The position numbers and the translations under genes were made by a program. Below are positions 34,400-41,125 of a DNA stretch of 64,000 bases, one piece after another. The stretch comes from Micromonospora nigra (GTDB lineage Bacteria > Actinomycetota > Actinomycetes > Mycobacteriales > Micromonosporaceae): positions 1-64,000 of the forward strand of contig NZ_FMHT01000002.1 of NCBI RefSeq assembly GCF_900091585.1, in the 5' to 3' direction. Under the pieces are notes generated by a model that ran no database searches, was not told the DNA's origin, and worked only from the letters and a program-made list of their open reading frames with translations. Position 1 is the first letter of the stretch. Each line of letters begins with the position of its first letter.

Positions 34400-35095
34400 T
34401 CACTGGTTGTCGGTTGCTGGGTCGCTGTGTTCTGCGCTGGTGGGGGTGTGGCTTGCGTCGATCAGTTCGTGGACCACGTCACGGTCTGCGGCAGCCCGTC
34501 TGGCGGTTGGGTCGTACGCGCGGGGCTCGACGGTGAGGGTGGCCAGGCGGGGGAATCGTGCGGTGAGCAATGCGTCGAGTCGGGCGCGGTGGCCGGCGTG
34601 CAGCTCGCTGGACTCGTAGTGGCGGGCGATCGCTGCGGCGACGGTGTGGCCGTAGCCGCCGATGAGGTCGGGTAGCTGGGGATCGTCGGGCGCGATGGCG
34701 CTGTGGATCCTGGCGAAGATCCCTCGGGTGAGCCTGCGTGCCGCGCGGACCTCTGCGGCCTGGCCGAGCAGCACCACGCCGTAGGGCTCCGGTGCGGGGG
34801 CAGGCTGGTGGACACCCTTGCAGCCGAGGGCGGTAGCGATGCTGATGAGGAAGCTGGCACGGGCCTGGCCGTGGCCGCCGGTGCCGGATACGGGGTGGCT
34901 GTCGATGGTGAGTCGTGAGTGTCCGGTGCCGCAGGCTGCGCGGGCTGCGGCGGGGGTGATGTCGTGACGGGACATGAGGTCAGCCGCGGTGCGGCGGGCT
35001 GCCTCGCGGAGTTCGGTGGGGGCGGTCGGGTCGGTTGCGACGGTGAGGTGGGCGGCAACGTGGTCGATGACGTGGGGGGCGGGCGTGGTGGGCAT
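34400..35095 (-). CDS. DUF2786-like protein, paralogue 1, 231 aa
   Basis: Residues about 1-45 (LREAARRTAADLMSRHDITPAAARA) match the DUF2786 helix pair seen in plasmid and phage proteins. The rest aligns by pattern with the gene at 35236: GGHGQARASFLISIATALGCKG, APEPYGVVLLGQAAEVRAARRL, GYGHTVAAAIARHY. The two genes are therefore paralogues from a tandem duplication that also copied the intergenic unit. Function unknown. Confidence 0.7.
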   Translation of the reverse strand: MPTTPAPHVIDHVAAHLTVATDPTAPTELREAARRTAADLMSRHDITPAAARAACGTGHSRLTIDSHPVSGTGGHGQARASFLISIATALGCKGVHQPAPAPEPYGVVLLGQAAEVRAARRLTRGIFARIHSAIAPDDPQLPDLIGGYGHTVAAAIARHYESSELHAGHRARLDALLTARFPRLATLTVEPRAYDPTARRAAADRDVVHELIDASHTPTSAEHSDPATDNQ

Positions 35096-35116
35096 GGTGG
35101 GTCTCTTCCTCTGGAG

Positions 35117-35133
35117 TGATGCCGGCGGCATCG
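35117..35133. repeat. Dispersed palindrome, copy 15
   Basis: TGATGCCGGCGGCATCG, one end change; in intergenic unit repeat 2. Confidence 0.9.
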
Positions 35134-35192
35134 GGTGATGGGGGAGTGGGGCGGCGTAGCCGGGGGTGCGGGGGCGGCGCGTGAGCGCCCCG

Positions 35193-35227
35193 CACGGGGT
35201 CGGGCGCTCGATGCGCCCGACCCCGTG
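35193..35227 (-). terminator. CTCGATG-loop hairpin 4
   Basis: A perfect 15-bp stem (CACGGGGTCGGGCGC and its complement) around TCGAT, 9 bp past the stop of the 242-aa gene. One of the strongest hairpins in the window. Confidence 0.7.
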
Positions 35228-35235
35228 GCCGGCGG

Positions 35236-35964
35236 TTAGGTCGGCAGGGCGCGGCGGCTGGTGGCCTTGACGCCGGGGTCTCCGATGTCGGCGCGGCGGG
35301 CGGCGGCGCGGCCGGCGGTCTTTCCGTCCTGGCTGGCCTGGTGGGTGCGCTCGTTGAGCTCGCCGAATCGCTCGGCGATGAAGTCGTCAATCCGCTTGGC
35401 GCGGTCGGCGAGGATGAGCGCTGCGCCGGGGTTGGTGGCGGGGTCGGTCAGCGGGCGGCGGCGCGCGGTGATCCGCGCTGCGACGATGTCGCCGTAGCCG
35501 GACAGGAATGAGGAGAGGAAGTCTCGGGCGCGGCGCTTCTCCGGGTCGGTGTTCGCGGCGGCGGTCTGGGCCTGGGCGAGGATCAGCGGGAGGAGTTGCC
35601 GCAGGTGGTGAACGTCGGAGGTCGTACCGACCACAATCACGGTGTAGGGGCGTGGGGCGCGTGTGGGTTTCAAGATGGCGCGGCAGCCCATGGCGCGGGC
35701 AACGTCGTTGGCCAGGTCGGCGCGCGCTTCGCCGTGTCCGTCGGTGTTGAGCAGGGCGACGGGTGCACAGGTGATGCCTTCGGGGGCGTCGCCTCGGGCG
35801 GCGGCGGCTTGGTCGGCGGTGATGCCGTGACGGGCGATGAGTTCGGCGGCCTTCGCGGCGGCGGCCTCTCGTTCGCCGAGCGGTGTGGTTTCCCTCTCGG
35901 CGAGGGCGAGGCAGGCGGCGATGCGCGCGGCGATCTTCGCGCGGGGGTCGGTGGGGCTGGTCAT
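35236..35964 (-). CDS. DUF2786-like protein, paralogue 2, 242 aa
   Basis: Starts at ATG 35964 behind GGAGG. Residues about 7-55 (KIAARIAACLALAERETTPL, EREAAAAKAAELIARHGIT) match DUF2786. The following domain (ADLANDVARAMGCRAILKPT, PYTVIVVGTTSDVHHLRQLL, FLSGYGDIVAARI) is shared with paralogue 1, and the C-terminus is basic. Its promoter is the shared TGCTAGAATTTTA motif at 36013 with a 13-bp leader hairpin. Confidence 0.75.
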   Translation of the reverse strand: MTSPTDPRAKIAARIAACLALAERETTPLGEREAAAAKAAELIARHGITADQAAAARGDAPEGITCAPVALLNTDGHGEARADLANDVARAMGCRAILKPTRAPRPYTVIVVGTTSDVHHLRQLLPLILAQAQTAAANTDPEKRRARDFLSSFLSGYGDIVAARITARRRPLTDPATNPGAALILADRAKRIDDFIAERFGELNERTHQASQDGKTAGRAAARRADIGDPGVKATSRRALPT

Positions 35965-35982
35965 GGTGCCTCCTGGTGGGGA

Positions 35983-36012
35983 GGCACGGGGAGGGAGCAC
36001 CCTCCCCGTGCC
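35983..36012 (-). promoter_or_regulatory. 13-bp leader hairpin
   Basis: GGCACGGGGAGGG-agca-CCCTCCCCGTGCC sits directly downstream of promoter copy 2, so the mRNA of paralogue 2 would begin with it. It could stabilise the transcript or end the upstream ArdC transcript. Confidence 0.6.
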
Positions 36013-36026
36013 TAAAATTCTAGCAC
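36013..36026 (-). promoter_or_regulatory. Shared promoter motif, copy 2
   Basis: GTGCTAGAATTTTA on the minus strand, abutting the stop codon of the ArdC-like gene and 49 bp upstream of ATG 35964. Confidence 0.6.
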
Positions 36027-36027
36027 G

Positions 36028-36930
36028 CTATGCGGTGGCGGGCGTTGCGGTGAGAGCGGCGCGGGCGGTGCGGCGCTGTTCCCGGCGGGTCTCCCGCTCC
36101 CGGTCGCTGCGGGCGATGATCTGCGCTACTGCGGCGGCGAGGTCGGCCACGGCGGCGGGGTGCTCGGCGGTGACCTCGAAAGCGGCGGCGACGGTGCGGC
36201 CCTCATGGTCGACGTGCACGCGGTGGCCGTGCAGCGCGTCTGCCGGCGCGGGCCAGTCGAGGGCGTACCCGGCGGCGGTGAGCTGGTCGAGAAGGTTGTT
36301 CCACAGGATTTCTGCGGCGTCGCCCACCGGCTCGTAGTCGGTGCAGGTGGGGCACAGGCACCCGGGGTTGCACGGCTCGCCCGCTTCGGCGTTGCAGGCG
36401 GCGCACTGGCCGCGCTCCTCGGGAGGGATCTCGGCGGTCTGGGCGACGTCGAAGACGACGCCGGTACGGAATTTGGGCTTGCCGTTGTCCTCGCCCGTCT
36501 CGTCAGTGTCGTCGGCGTCGTCCTCGCGCTCGTCTGAGGCCTCGGGCTCGTCTGCGTCGGTGTCCTTCTTGTCCTTACCGACCGGCTTGATCAGGCGCAG
36601 CCCGGTTTCACCCTTCCTGACGAACCGTCCGCGCTGCCGCCATCCCTTGACGCTGTCGACGTCGGACAGGACGAAACCGCGTTCGTCGGCCTGCTGCGCG
36701 AGCAGGGCTTGGTTTCGCAGGCTGTAGGCGAGGATCCGCAGGGACACGCCGCCAGTCGCGGCGTGTTGCGCGAAGCGGCGGATTCCTTCGGCGTCTTCGA
36801 GGTGCTCAGTGGAGCGGCTCATGACCTGCCGGTCACGCTGGCGGAATTCCTTGATCTGCTCGTCGCTGTACCGGCTGCGGGTTCCGCTCTTGCGGGAGGT
36901 GGCGTTACGGGCGGTGGACTTGCGGGGCAT
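36028..36930 (-). CDS. ArdC-like antirestriction protein (N-terminal domain)
   Basis: A 300-residue protein behind AGGAG. After a basic start (RKSTARNATSRKSGTRSR), residues about 50-115 (YSLRNQALLAQQADERGFVL, VKGWRQRGRFVRKGETGLRL) match the ArdC N-terminal ssDNA-binding domain. An acidic linker (about 118-148) follows, then a Cys cluster (CAACNAEAGEPCNPGCLCPTC) and a helical C-terminus. The ArdC metallopeptidase domain is missing. ArdC proteins protect incoming single-stranded plasmid DNA from restriction. Confidence 0.75.
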   Translation of the reverse strand: MPRKSTARNATSRKSGTRSRYSDEQIKEFRQRDRQVMSRSTEHLEDAEGIRRFAQHAATGGVSLRILAYSLRNQALLAQQADERGFVLSDVDSVKGWRQRGRFVRKGETGLRLIKPVGKDKKDTDADEPEASDEREDDADDTDETGEDNGKPKFRTGVVFDVAQTAEIPPEERGQCAACNAEAGEPCNPGCLCPTCTDYEPVGDAAEILWNNLLDQLTAAGYALDWPAPADALHGHRVHVDHEGRTVAAAFEVTAEHPAAVADLAAAVAQIIARSDRERETRREQRRTARAALTATPATA

Positions 36931-36962
36931 GGGGGTGAACTCCTGTTCTGTGGTCCATCCGG

Positions 36963-36980
36963 CCTGATACTGCGATCAGG
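36963..36980 (-). terminator. Short hairpin after the zinc-finger gene
   Basis: CCTGAT-actgcg-ATCAGG just past the stop at 36986, before the ArdC-like gene. Confidence 0.35.
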
Positions 36981-36985
36981 TGGCG

Positions 36986-37129
36986 TCAGGCGTGCCGGGA
37001 CTGCCGAGCGGTAGCGGCGTCGACGACGTGGTGGGGTGCTTTGGCGCAGGTGCTCATGTGCGCGTCATAGTCGGCGGTGGTGTTTCCGAGCGGGGCCGTG
37101 CAGTAGCGGCAGATTCGGACAAGCAACAC
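36986..37129 (-). CDS. Small zinc-finger protein, 47 aa
   Basis: GTG 37129 has a perfect AGGAGG five bases upstream, which fixes the start. The 47-residue product contains CRYCTAPLGN and YDAHMSTC, a C2HC-like zinc finger. Its own copy of the shared promoter lies at 37190. Function unknown; too short for many gene callers. Confidence 0.65.
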   Translation of the reverse strand: MLLVRICRYCTAPLGNTTADYDAHMSTCAKAPHHVVDAATARQSRHA

Positions 37130-37189
37130 GTCAACCTCCTGAGTCAGCACGAGCGGTGGAGCGGCGGAGGATCGCCGCCCCCCTGACAC

Positions 37190-37205
37190 TTAAAATTCTA
37201 GCACA
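37190..37205 (-). promoter_or_regulatory. Shared promoter motif, copy 3
   Basis: TGTGCTAGAATTTTAA on the minus strand, 61 bp upstream of the 47-aa gene, followed by a GGCGGCGATCCTCCGCC leader hairpin. Confidence 0.6.
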
Positions 37206-37224
37206 GTTTCCGAGCTGGTGGTAA

Positions 37225-37743
37225 TCAGATATGGCCGGTTGTCGCGTACCGCTGGGCGTGGGTGGGGCAGAGGGCGGCCCCGTACGTGAGGATCGTCGGT
37301 ACGTCGGGGCATCCGAGGCTGTCGCAGTCGGTGGGGGCGACCTGGTGCAGGTCGCGCCAGAGGTTGGCAACGATGGTGGCCGGCTGGTGGGGCAGCGCGT
37401 GGGGTGGCAGGTGAGCGGGTACGGCGCGGCCGTCCACGGTGAGGGCGAACAGGTCGCGCCCCGTGTGGGCTGGGACGGTGTGCCGGTGCACGATGGTCCG
37501 CACGTTGTTGATCGTGATGGTCAGCTCGCTGTGAAGCTCGTTTTCGGGGTGCGGCCATGCTGGCGACTTGTGCTCGGCACGCCACGCGTTGCCTCCGTAC
37601 AGGCGGCAGACCGCTTCGGCGACCTGGCGGGCGGCGGGTTCGCAGCCATACTCCGGGCCGGTGGGGTACGGGGTGATGGTGAGCGTGTCCATGCGGGTGT
37701 AGCGGTCGCGGTCGGCGGGCGACAGGTCGGCGATGCTGTCCAC
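37225..37743 (-). CDS. Hypothetical protein, 172 aa
   Basis: GTG 37743 follows AGGAG. The core has a beta-hairpin pattern (ELTITINNVRTIVHRHTVPA, GRDLFALTVDGRAVPAHLPP) and a C-terminal Cys/His set (CDSLGCPDVP, GAALCPTHAQRY) resembling a zinc site. No family recognised. Confidence 0.65.
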   Translation of the reverse strand: MDSIADLSPADRDRYTRMDTLTITPYPTGPEYGCEPAARQVAEAVCRLYGGNAWRAEHKSPAWPHPENELHSELTITINNVRTIVHRHTVPAHTGRDLFALTVDGRAVPAHLPPHALPHQPATIVANLWRDLHQVAPTDCDSLGCPDVPTILTYGAALCPTHAQRYATTGHI

Positions 37744-37805
37744 AGTCGTTCTCCTGATCGGCTGATGTGCGGTGGGGGGCGCGAGTGACGGGAGCGGCAG
37801 CCGGC

Positions 37806-37830
37806 GTCGGCGCGCTCGATGCGCGTCGAC
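37806..37830 (-). terminator. CTCGATG-loop hairpin 5
   Basis: A 10-bp stem with one mismatch around TCGAT (GTCGGCGCGC/GCGCGTCGAC), about 54 bp past the stop of the 147-aa gene. Confidence 0.55.
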
Positions 37831-37883
37831 GACGTTTGCCCTCCGTGTTGCCCGGCCGCTGGTGGCGGCCGGGCAACATGCGG

Positions 37884-38327
37884 TCAGGCCGGTTGGCCAA
37901 GGAGGTGTCGAGCTTGTCCGGTGGTGGTCCATGCCGCCGTGTCGTGCAACATCCGTGCGGCGCGGCGCGTGAGGGTGAGCGGGTAGACGTTCGGGTTGTA
38001 GACGTAGCGCTTGCCCGTTTGCCACAGGTCCAGGCACATCACGGCGAGTCGGAGCAGAGCGCGCATGCGGCCAGGGTTGCTGTCGGCACACTGGTGGCGG
38101 CGGGCGTACTTGATCAGTTCGACGATGGCGCGGCGGAACTCGACAGCGGTCGTGATGTCGCTGATGGGTGCGGTGGGCCAGGCGGGGGCGTGCTCGCACA
38201 GGTGCAGGTGACTCGTCACCCGTTCCATGTGGCGGCGCGCCTGGTCGAGCAGTTCGCAGACCTGTCGGGCGCGGCGTTCGGTGGGCAGGGTCGGAAGGGT
38301 CATCGTGGGTGCGGTGGGGACTGCCAC
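37884..38327 (-). CDS. Hypothetical helical protein, 147 aa
   Basis: GTG 38327 follows AGGAGAAC. The product is all-helical (ERRARQVCELLDQARRHMER, TTAVEFRRAIVELIKYARRH, RMRALLRLAVMCLDLWQTG). No family recognised. Leader DNA upstream carries a GGCGAACC-loop hairpin (38361-38383) like those of the shared-promoter genes, although the promoter motif itself is absent. Confidence 0.65.
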   Translation of the reverse strand: MAVPTAPTMTLPTLPTERRARQVCELLDQARRHMERVTSHLHLCEHAPAWPTAPISDITTAVEFRRAIVELIKYARRHQCADSNPGRMRALLRLAVMCLDLWQTGKRYVYNPNVYPLTLTRRAARMLHDTAAWTTTGQARHLLGQPA

Positions 38328-38360
38328 GGGTTCTCCTGGGGTTGGGGTTTGGTGGGTGTC

Positions 38361-38383
38361 GAGAGGGGTTCGCCGGTCCTCTC
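38361..38383 (-). promoter_or_regulatory. Leader hairpin, compensatory variant
   Basis: GAGAGG...CCTCTC around GGTTCGCC. The stem differs from the other leader hairpins but still pairs, while the loop is kept. Confidence 0.5.
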
Positions 38384-38397
38384 GGGTCTGTGAGGTG

Positions 38398-38429
38398 GTC
38401 GGGGGCGGCCTGCTGAGGTCGCCCCCGAC
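38398..38429 (-). terminator. 10-bp hairpin after the GGDEF gene
   Basis: GTCGGGGGCG pairs perfectly with CGCCCCCGAC, 8 bp past the GGDEF stop. Probable terminator. Confidence 0.6.
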
Positions 38430-38437
38430 CGGGCGCG

Positions 38438-39079
38438 CTATCGGAAGCGGCGGCGCTGGGATCCGTTGGCGGTCAGGGTCTTCGCCTCCATGAAGGGGCG
38501 GTGCTCCATGACGGCGACTCCTTCGCGCTTGGCGCAGTACATGGCGGTGTCTGCGCGGTGTAGTAGCTGCTCGGCGGTGGTGTCGTTGTGGTCAGCGATG
38601 GCGACACCGACGCTTGCGGCGCAGCCGACGGCGGTGCCGTCGAGCGTGACCGTCGCTGCGGCCAGTGCTCGGGCGGCGGCCTGAGCGTTGGCGCGGCCCT
38701 GGCGGCACCCTCCGTCGGTGATGATCAGGAACTCATCGCCGCTGAGTCGGCCGACGTAGGCTGCGGGAAGGTCCAGCGCCGCGAGTGCTTGGGCGACTCG
38801 CCGTAGTACGGCGTCGCCTGCGGAGTGCCCGTGTTCGTCGTTGATGTCCTTGAACCGGTTGAGGTCGAGCAGGGCGACGGTCACGGGTCGGGTGCGGTCG
38901 GCCAGCAGGGCTCGGAGGTGGGCGAGCAGGGCGCGACGGTTGGGCAGACCGGTCAGGGGGTCGTGGTTCGCGTCGTGCTGCGCGGTCGCCAGGTCGGCGC
39001 GGAGTCGCGCGCACCGCCAGATCAGCGCGAAGCATGATGCGGTCGTGGTGCCGAGCAGGATTTCCGTGTGTCCGAGCAC
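38438..39079 (-). CDS. GGDEF-domain protein (probable diguanylate cyclase)
   Basis: A 213-residue protein from GTG 39079 behind GAGGAG. Residues about 8-25 form one possible membrane segment. The GGDEF domain has HDPLTGLPNRRAL (39-51), DLNRFKDINDEHGHSAGD (72-89), SGDEF (113-117) as active site and a C-terminal ADTAMYCAKREG. SGDEF is compatible with cyclase activity. No RxxD inhibitory site is seen five residues upstream. It would make cyclic di-GMP at or near the membrane. It has the shared promoter and leader, so it belongs to the block regulon. Confidence 0.85.
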   Translation of the reverse strand: MLGHTEILLGTTTASCFALIWRCARLRADLATAQHDANHDPLTGLPNRRALLAHLRALLADRTRPVTVALLDLNRFKDINDEHGHSAGDAVLRRVAQALAALDLPAAYVGRLSGDEFLIITDGGCRQGRANAQAAARALAAATVTLDGTAVGCAASVGVAIADHNDTTAEQLLHRADTAMYCAKREGVAVMEHRPFMEAKTLTANGSQRRRFR

Positions 39080-39118
39080 TGGGGCACTCCTCGTGTTGGG
39101 CTGGTGTGGTGTGTGGTC

Positions 39119-39137
39119 GGGGGGTTCGCCGTCCCCC
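39119..39137 (-). promoter_or_regulatory. Leader hairpin with GGCGAA loop
   Basis: Identical to the hairpin at 30592-30610, in the leader of the GGDEF gene. Confidence 0.55.
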
Positions 39138-39147
39138 TCCCTCACAC

Positions 39148-39163
39148 TTAAAATTCTAGCACA
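39148..39163 (-). promoter_or_regulatory. Shared promoter motif, copy 4
   Basis: TGTGCTAGAATTTTAA, about 70 bp upstream of the GGDEF start. Upstream DNA shares AGGTCAG with copy 1 but is otherwise different. Confidence 0.6.
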
Positions 39164-39222
39164 CTTGGCCTGTCTTTGGTGGGCTGACCTGCGCTTTTCT
39201 CGTGTCTATGCCTGGCCGGGGG

Positions 39223-39239
39223 TGATGCTGGCGGCATCG
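39223..39239. repeat. Dispersed palindrome, copy 16
   Basis: TGATGCTGGCGGCATCG, two changes; intergenic, 50 bp past the stop of the 52-aa gene. Confidence 0.8.
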
Positions 39240-39288
39240 GTGCGGGTGACGGGACCGGCGGTAGCGGCCGGTCCCGTCATCGGCAGCG

Positions 39289-39447
39289 CTAGCTGGTTGC
39301 GGGGGCGAAAAGCTCCCGGCCGTCGAGAATGAGGGCGGTCGCGCCGGTCAGGGCGGCGGCCTCCTGGGCTTTGGTTGCGATGAGGTCCCACACGGGGGCG
39401 CGGAAGACGCTGACGGTGTCGGCAGCCGAGTCGATCGCGAGGATCAT
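39289..39447 (-). CDS. Tiny protein, 52 aa
   Basis: MILAIDSAADTVSVFRAPVW and a helical middle ending GRELFAPATS. Its ATG at 39447 overlaps the stop of the 46-aa gene (TGATG), so it depends on coupled translation. No family recognised. Confidence 0.55.
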   Translation of the reverse strand: MILAIDSAADTVSVFRAPVWDLIATKAQEAAALTGATALILDGRELFAPATS

Positions 39448-39587
39448 CACGACGGCATCGTCGGTCGGACCGGGGTTCCGGTGAAGGTGCAGACAGGCAG
39501 CAGGTACAGGGCATACAGCAGCGCTCCACGCTTCACGAAGCGCTCGCGGTCGGCGTCGGTACCGCGTGCGGCGTCGAAGATGTGCAT
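39447..39587 (-). CDS. Tiny protein with hydrophobic C-terminal half, 46 aa
   Basis: ATG 39587 follows AAGGAG. MHIFDAARGTDADRERFVKR is followed by a hydrophobic stretch (GALLYALYLLPVCTFTG) that could insert in the membrane. Coupled to the 52-aa gene; both are expressed from the promoter in repeat copy B. Confidence 0.6.
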   Translation of the reverse strand: MHIFDAARGTDADRERFVKRGALLYALYLLPVCTFTGTPVRPTMPS

Positions 39588-39650
39588 GTTGCTCCTTGGG
39601 CTGGCGGCGTCGTCGCGACGGCCACCGTTGGGCTGGTGTGGTGTGTGGTC

Positions 39651-39669
39651 GGGGGGTTCGCCGTCCCCC
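39651..39669 (-). promoter_or_regulatory. Leader hairpin with GGCGAA loop, repeat copy B
   Basis: Counterpart of 30592-30610 in the second 548-bp repeat. Confidence 0.5.
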
Positions 39670-39679
39670 TCCCTCACAC

Positions 39680-39695
39680 TTAAAATTCTAGCACA
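39680..39695 (-). promoter_or_regulatory. Shared promoter motif, copy 5
   Basis: TGTGCTAGAATTTTAA, about 93 bp upstream of the 46-aa gene, inside repeat copy B. Confidence 0.6.
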
Positions 39696-39753
39696 CATGC
39701 CGGGTTGGAAGGGTTCTGACCTGGGTTTTTTCGTGCGTCCGGTGCGGAGAGGA

Positions 39754-39873
39754 GATCCATCCCGGCGGCCTGGTCCTGACCGACCATGGTCGGGGTCGGG
39801 GGTGCAACCGGGGTGTGGTTGCGGCCCCGGCCCCGGCCGTGGTTGCCCTTGTGGCAGGCCGGTGGGATGGATC
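39754..39873. ncRNA. Candidate structured RNA or DNA region, copy B
   Basis: Exact duplicate of 30695-30814 with the same 19-nt closing stem. Confidence 0.4.
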
Positions 39874-40018
39874 GGGGAGGGACCATCCTGGAGCCTGCCT
39901 CCCCGGCGAGGGGACGCGGTCCAGCGGCGGGACGCTGGTCCGGCTGAAGGCCATCGGCCCGCAGGGCCGATAGCGCGGGCACCGCGGTGGGGGAGAGGCC
40001 CTACGGCCCGAACCCCGG

Positions 40019-40035
40019 TGATGCCGCCGGCATCA
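40019..40035. repeat. Dispersed palindrome, copy 17 (perfect)
   Basis: Copy 13 repeated within the second 548-bp repeat. Confidence 0.95.
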
Positions 40036-40236
40036 CCCGCGAACCGGCCGGCGCCGGCGGCGGCCCGCCGCGGTAGTCAACTGCACGCGCACCCGGCAGG
40101 GCGAGGGGGCCCACTGGTGGGCCCCCGCCCGGTCACGGCGGGAGCAACGGTCCCCACCACGACGCACACACGACATCATCTTTGAGGCCCGGTGTGTACG
40201 GCCCAGGGTGTCGTAGGCGCCGGGTACGGTTCCCGC

Positions 40237-41079
40237 GTGGACAGCGTCGGGCATCTGGTGGATGTCGTCGAGGAGTTCGCGGCCGGTGCTGCGGTGACGG
40301 TCGTGCCGGTTGTTCCGGAGCGGGGCTACGGGCCGGAGGTGAGCATCACGCCTGACGTGTTGGGGTTGCCCGAGTTTCTGGATCTTGCGGGCAAGCTGGG
40401 CGGTGGGGTGCTCTACCTGGAGACGGAGAGGCTCGACCCTGGCGCGGATGTCGCGGTCGACCAGGTGCCGTCGCATCTGATGGCGCGGCGGGGGCAGGTC
40501 GGCCGGGTGAGCGTCGCGTTCGCCGTCAATGGCGTGGTGCATTTCTGGGAGGTCACTGCGACGTGGTTTGAGGACTGGTTGACGCTGGAGGAGCAGGCGT
40601 CGACGCGCGTGTCGCTGCCGCGCGAGGATGAGGATGGGCATGGGGATGAGCGCCTGAGCGAAGAGGAGCGCGACAGGCTGGCGGACGAGTTGGCGCAGAA
40701 ACTGGTGGCGATGCCGGAGTTCCGGGCGGCGAAGTCGACTGGTGGCGCGCGGCAGCGGTTGGCCAGTCAGTTGATGCCCGCCGACACCCATCGCTGGGTG
40801 CGGTGGGATGCGGTGAGGGAGGCGGTGCGCCAGGCGGACGAGTTGGCCGCGGCGGCGTATGAGCCGGTAACTCAGCGGTTGGGGGAGCTGGCCGCCGAAT
40901 TGACGACCGTAGCTGAGTATCAGCAGGCGCGGACGTCTGGGGCGCGGAAGCAGGTGGCGGAGCACTTCTTGCTCGGCAAGGCCGACGGTTTCAGTCCGCC
41001 TGCGATGGTGCGAGACGAGTTGGTGGCGCGAGCGCAGGAGGCGGTGAAGGCGGCGAAGTCTTCACGCGCTCTGTTCTGA
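40237..41079 (+). CDS. Hypothetical protein, 280 aa
   Basis: GTG 40237 (VDSVGHLVDVVEEFAAGAAV) is preferred over GTG 40192 because the extra residues look non-coding. The N-terminal half is beta-rich (VTVVPVVPERGYGPEVSITP, RVSVAFAVNGVVHFWEVTAT); the C-terminal half is charged and helical (EERDRLADELAQKLVAMPEF). No family recognised. It starts a plus-strand accessory region. Confidence 0.65.
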   Translation: MDSVGHLVDVVEEFAAGAAVTVVPVVPERGYGPEVSITPDVLGLPEFLDLAGKLGGGVLYLETERLDPGADVAVDQVPSHLMARRGQVGRVSVAFAVNGVVHFWEVTATWFEDWLTLEEQASTRVSLPREDEDGHGDERLSEEERDRLADELAQKLVAMPEFRAAKSTGGARQRLASQLMPADTHRWVRWDAVREAVRQADELAAAAYEPVTQRLGELAAELTTVAEYQQARTSGARKQVAEHFLLGKADGFSPPAMVRDELVARAQEAVKAAKSSRALF

Positions 41080-41106
41080 TCGGCCGGGCCGGTGCGCCGG
41101 GTGCGC

Positions 41107-41123
41107 TTTATCTAGGGAGATTT
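41107..41123 (+). repeat. 17-bp direct repeat, copy 1
   Basis: TTTATCTAGGGAGATTT, including the GGGAG ribosome site of the gene starting at 41126. AT-rich against its surroundings. Confidence 0.85.
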
Positions 41124-41125
41124 AA

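Larger units (their letters stand above)
35117..35235. repeat. Intergenic unit repeat 2
   Basis: Near copy of 33399-33517 with a few substitutions, placed between the two DUF2786-like genes. Confidence 0.85.
39633..40180. repeat. 548-bp direct repeat, copy B
   Basis: Same sequence and orientation as 30574-31121. Here it supplies promoter and leader to the 46/52-aa pair (minus) and ends 57 bp before the start of a plus-strand gene. The gap 39588-40236 holds nothing else recognisable. Confidence 0.95.

Noticed and set aside
30574-40180. Composite transposon bounded by the 548-bp repeats
   Set aside because: No transposase, terminal inverted repeats or target duplication; only homologous recombination is supported.
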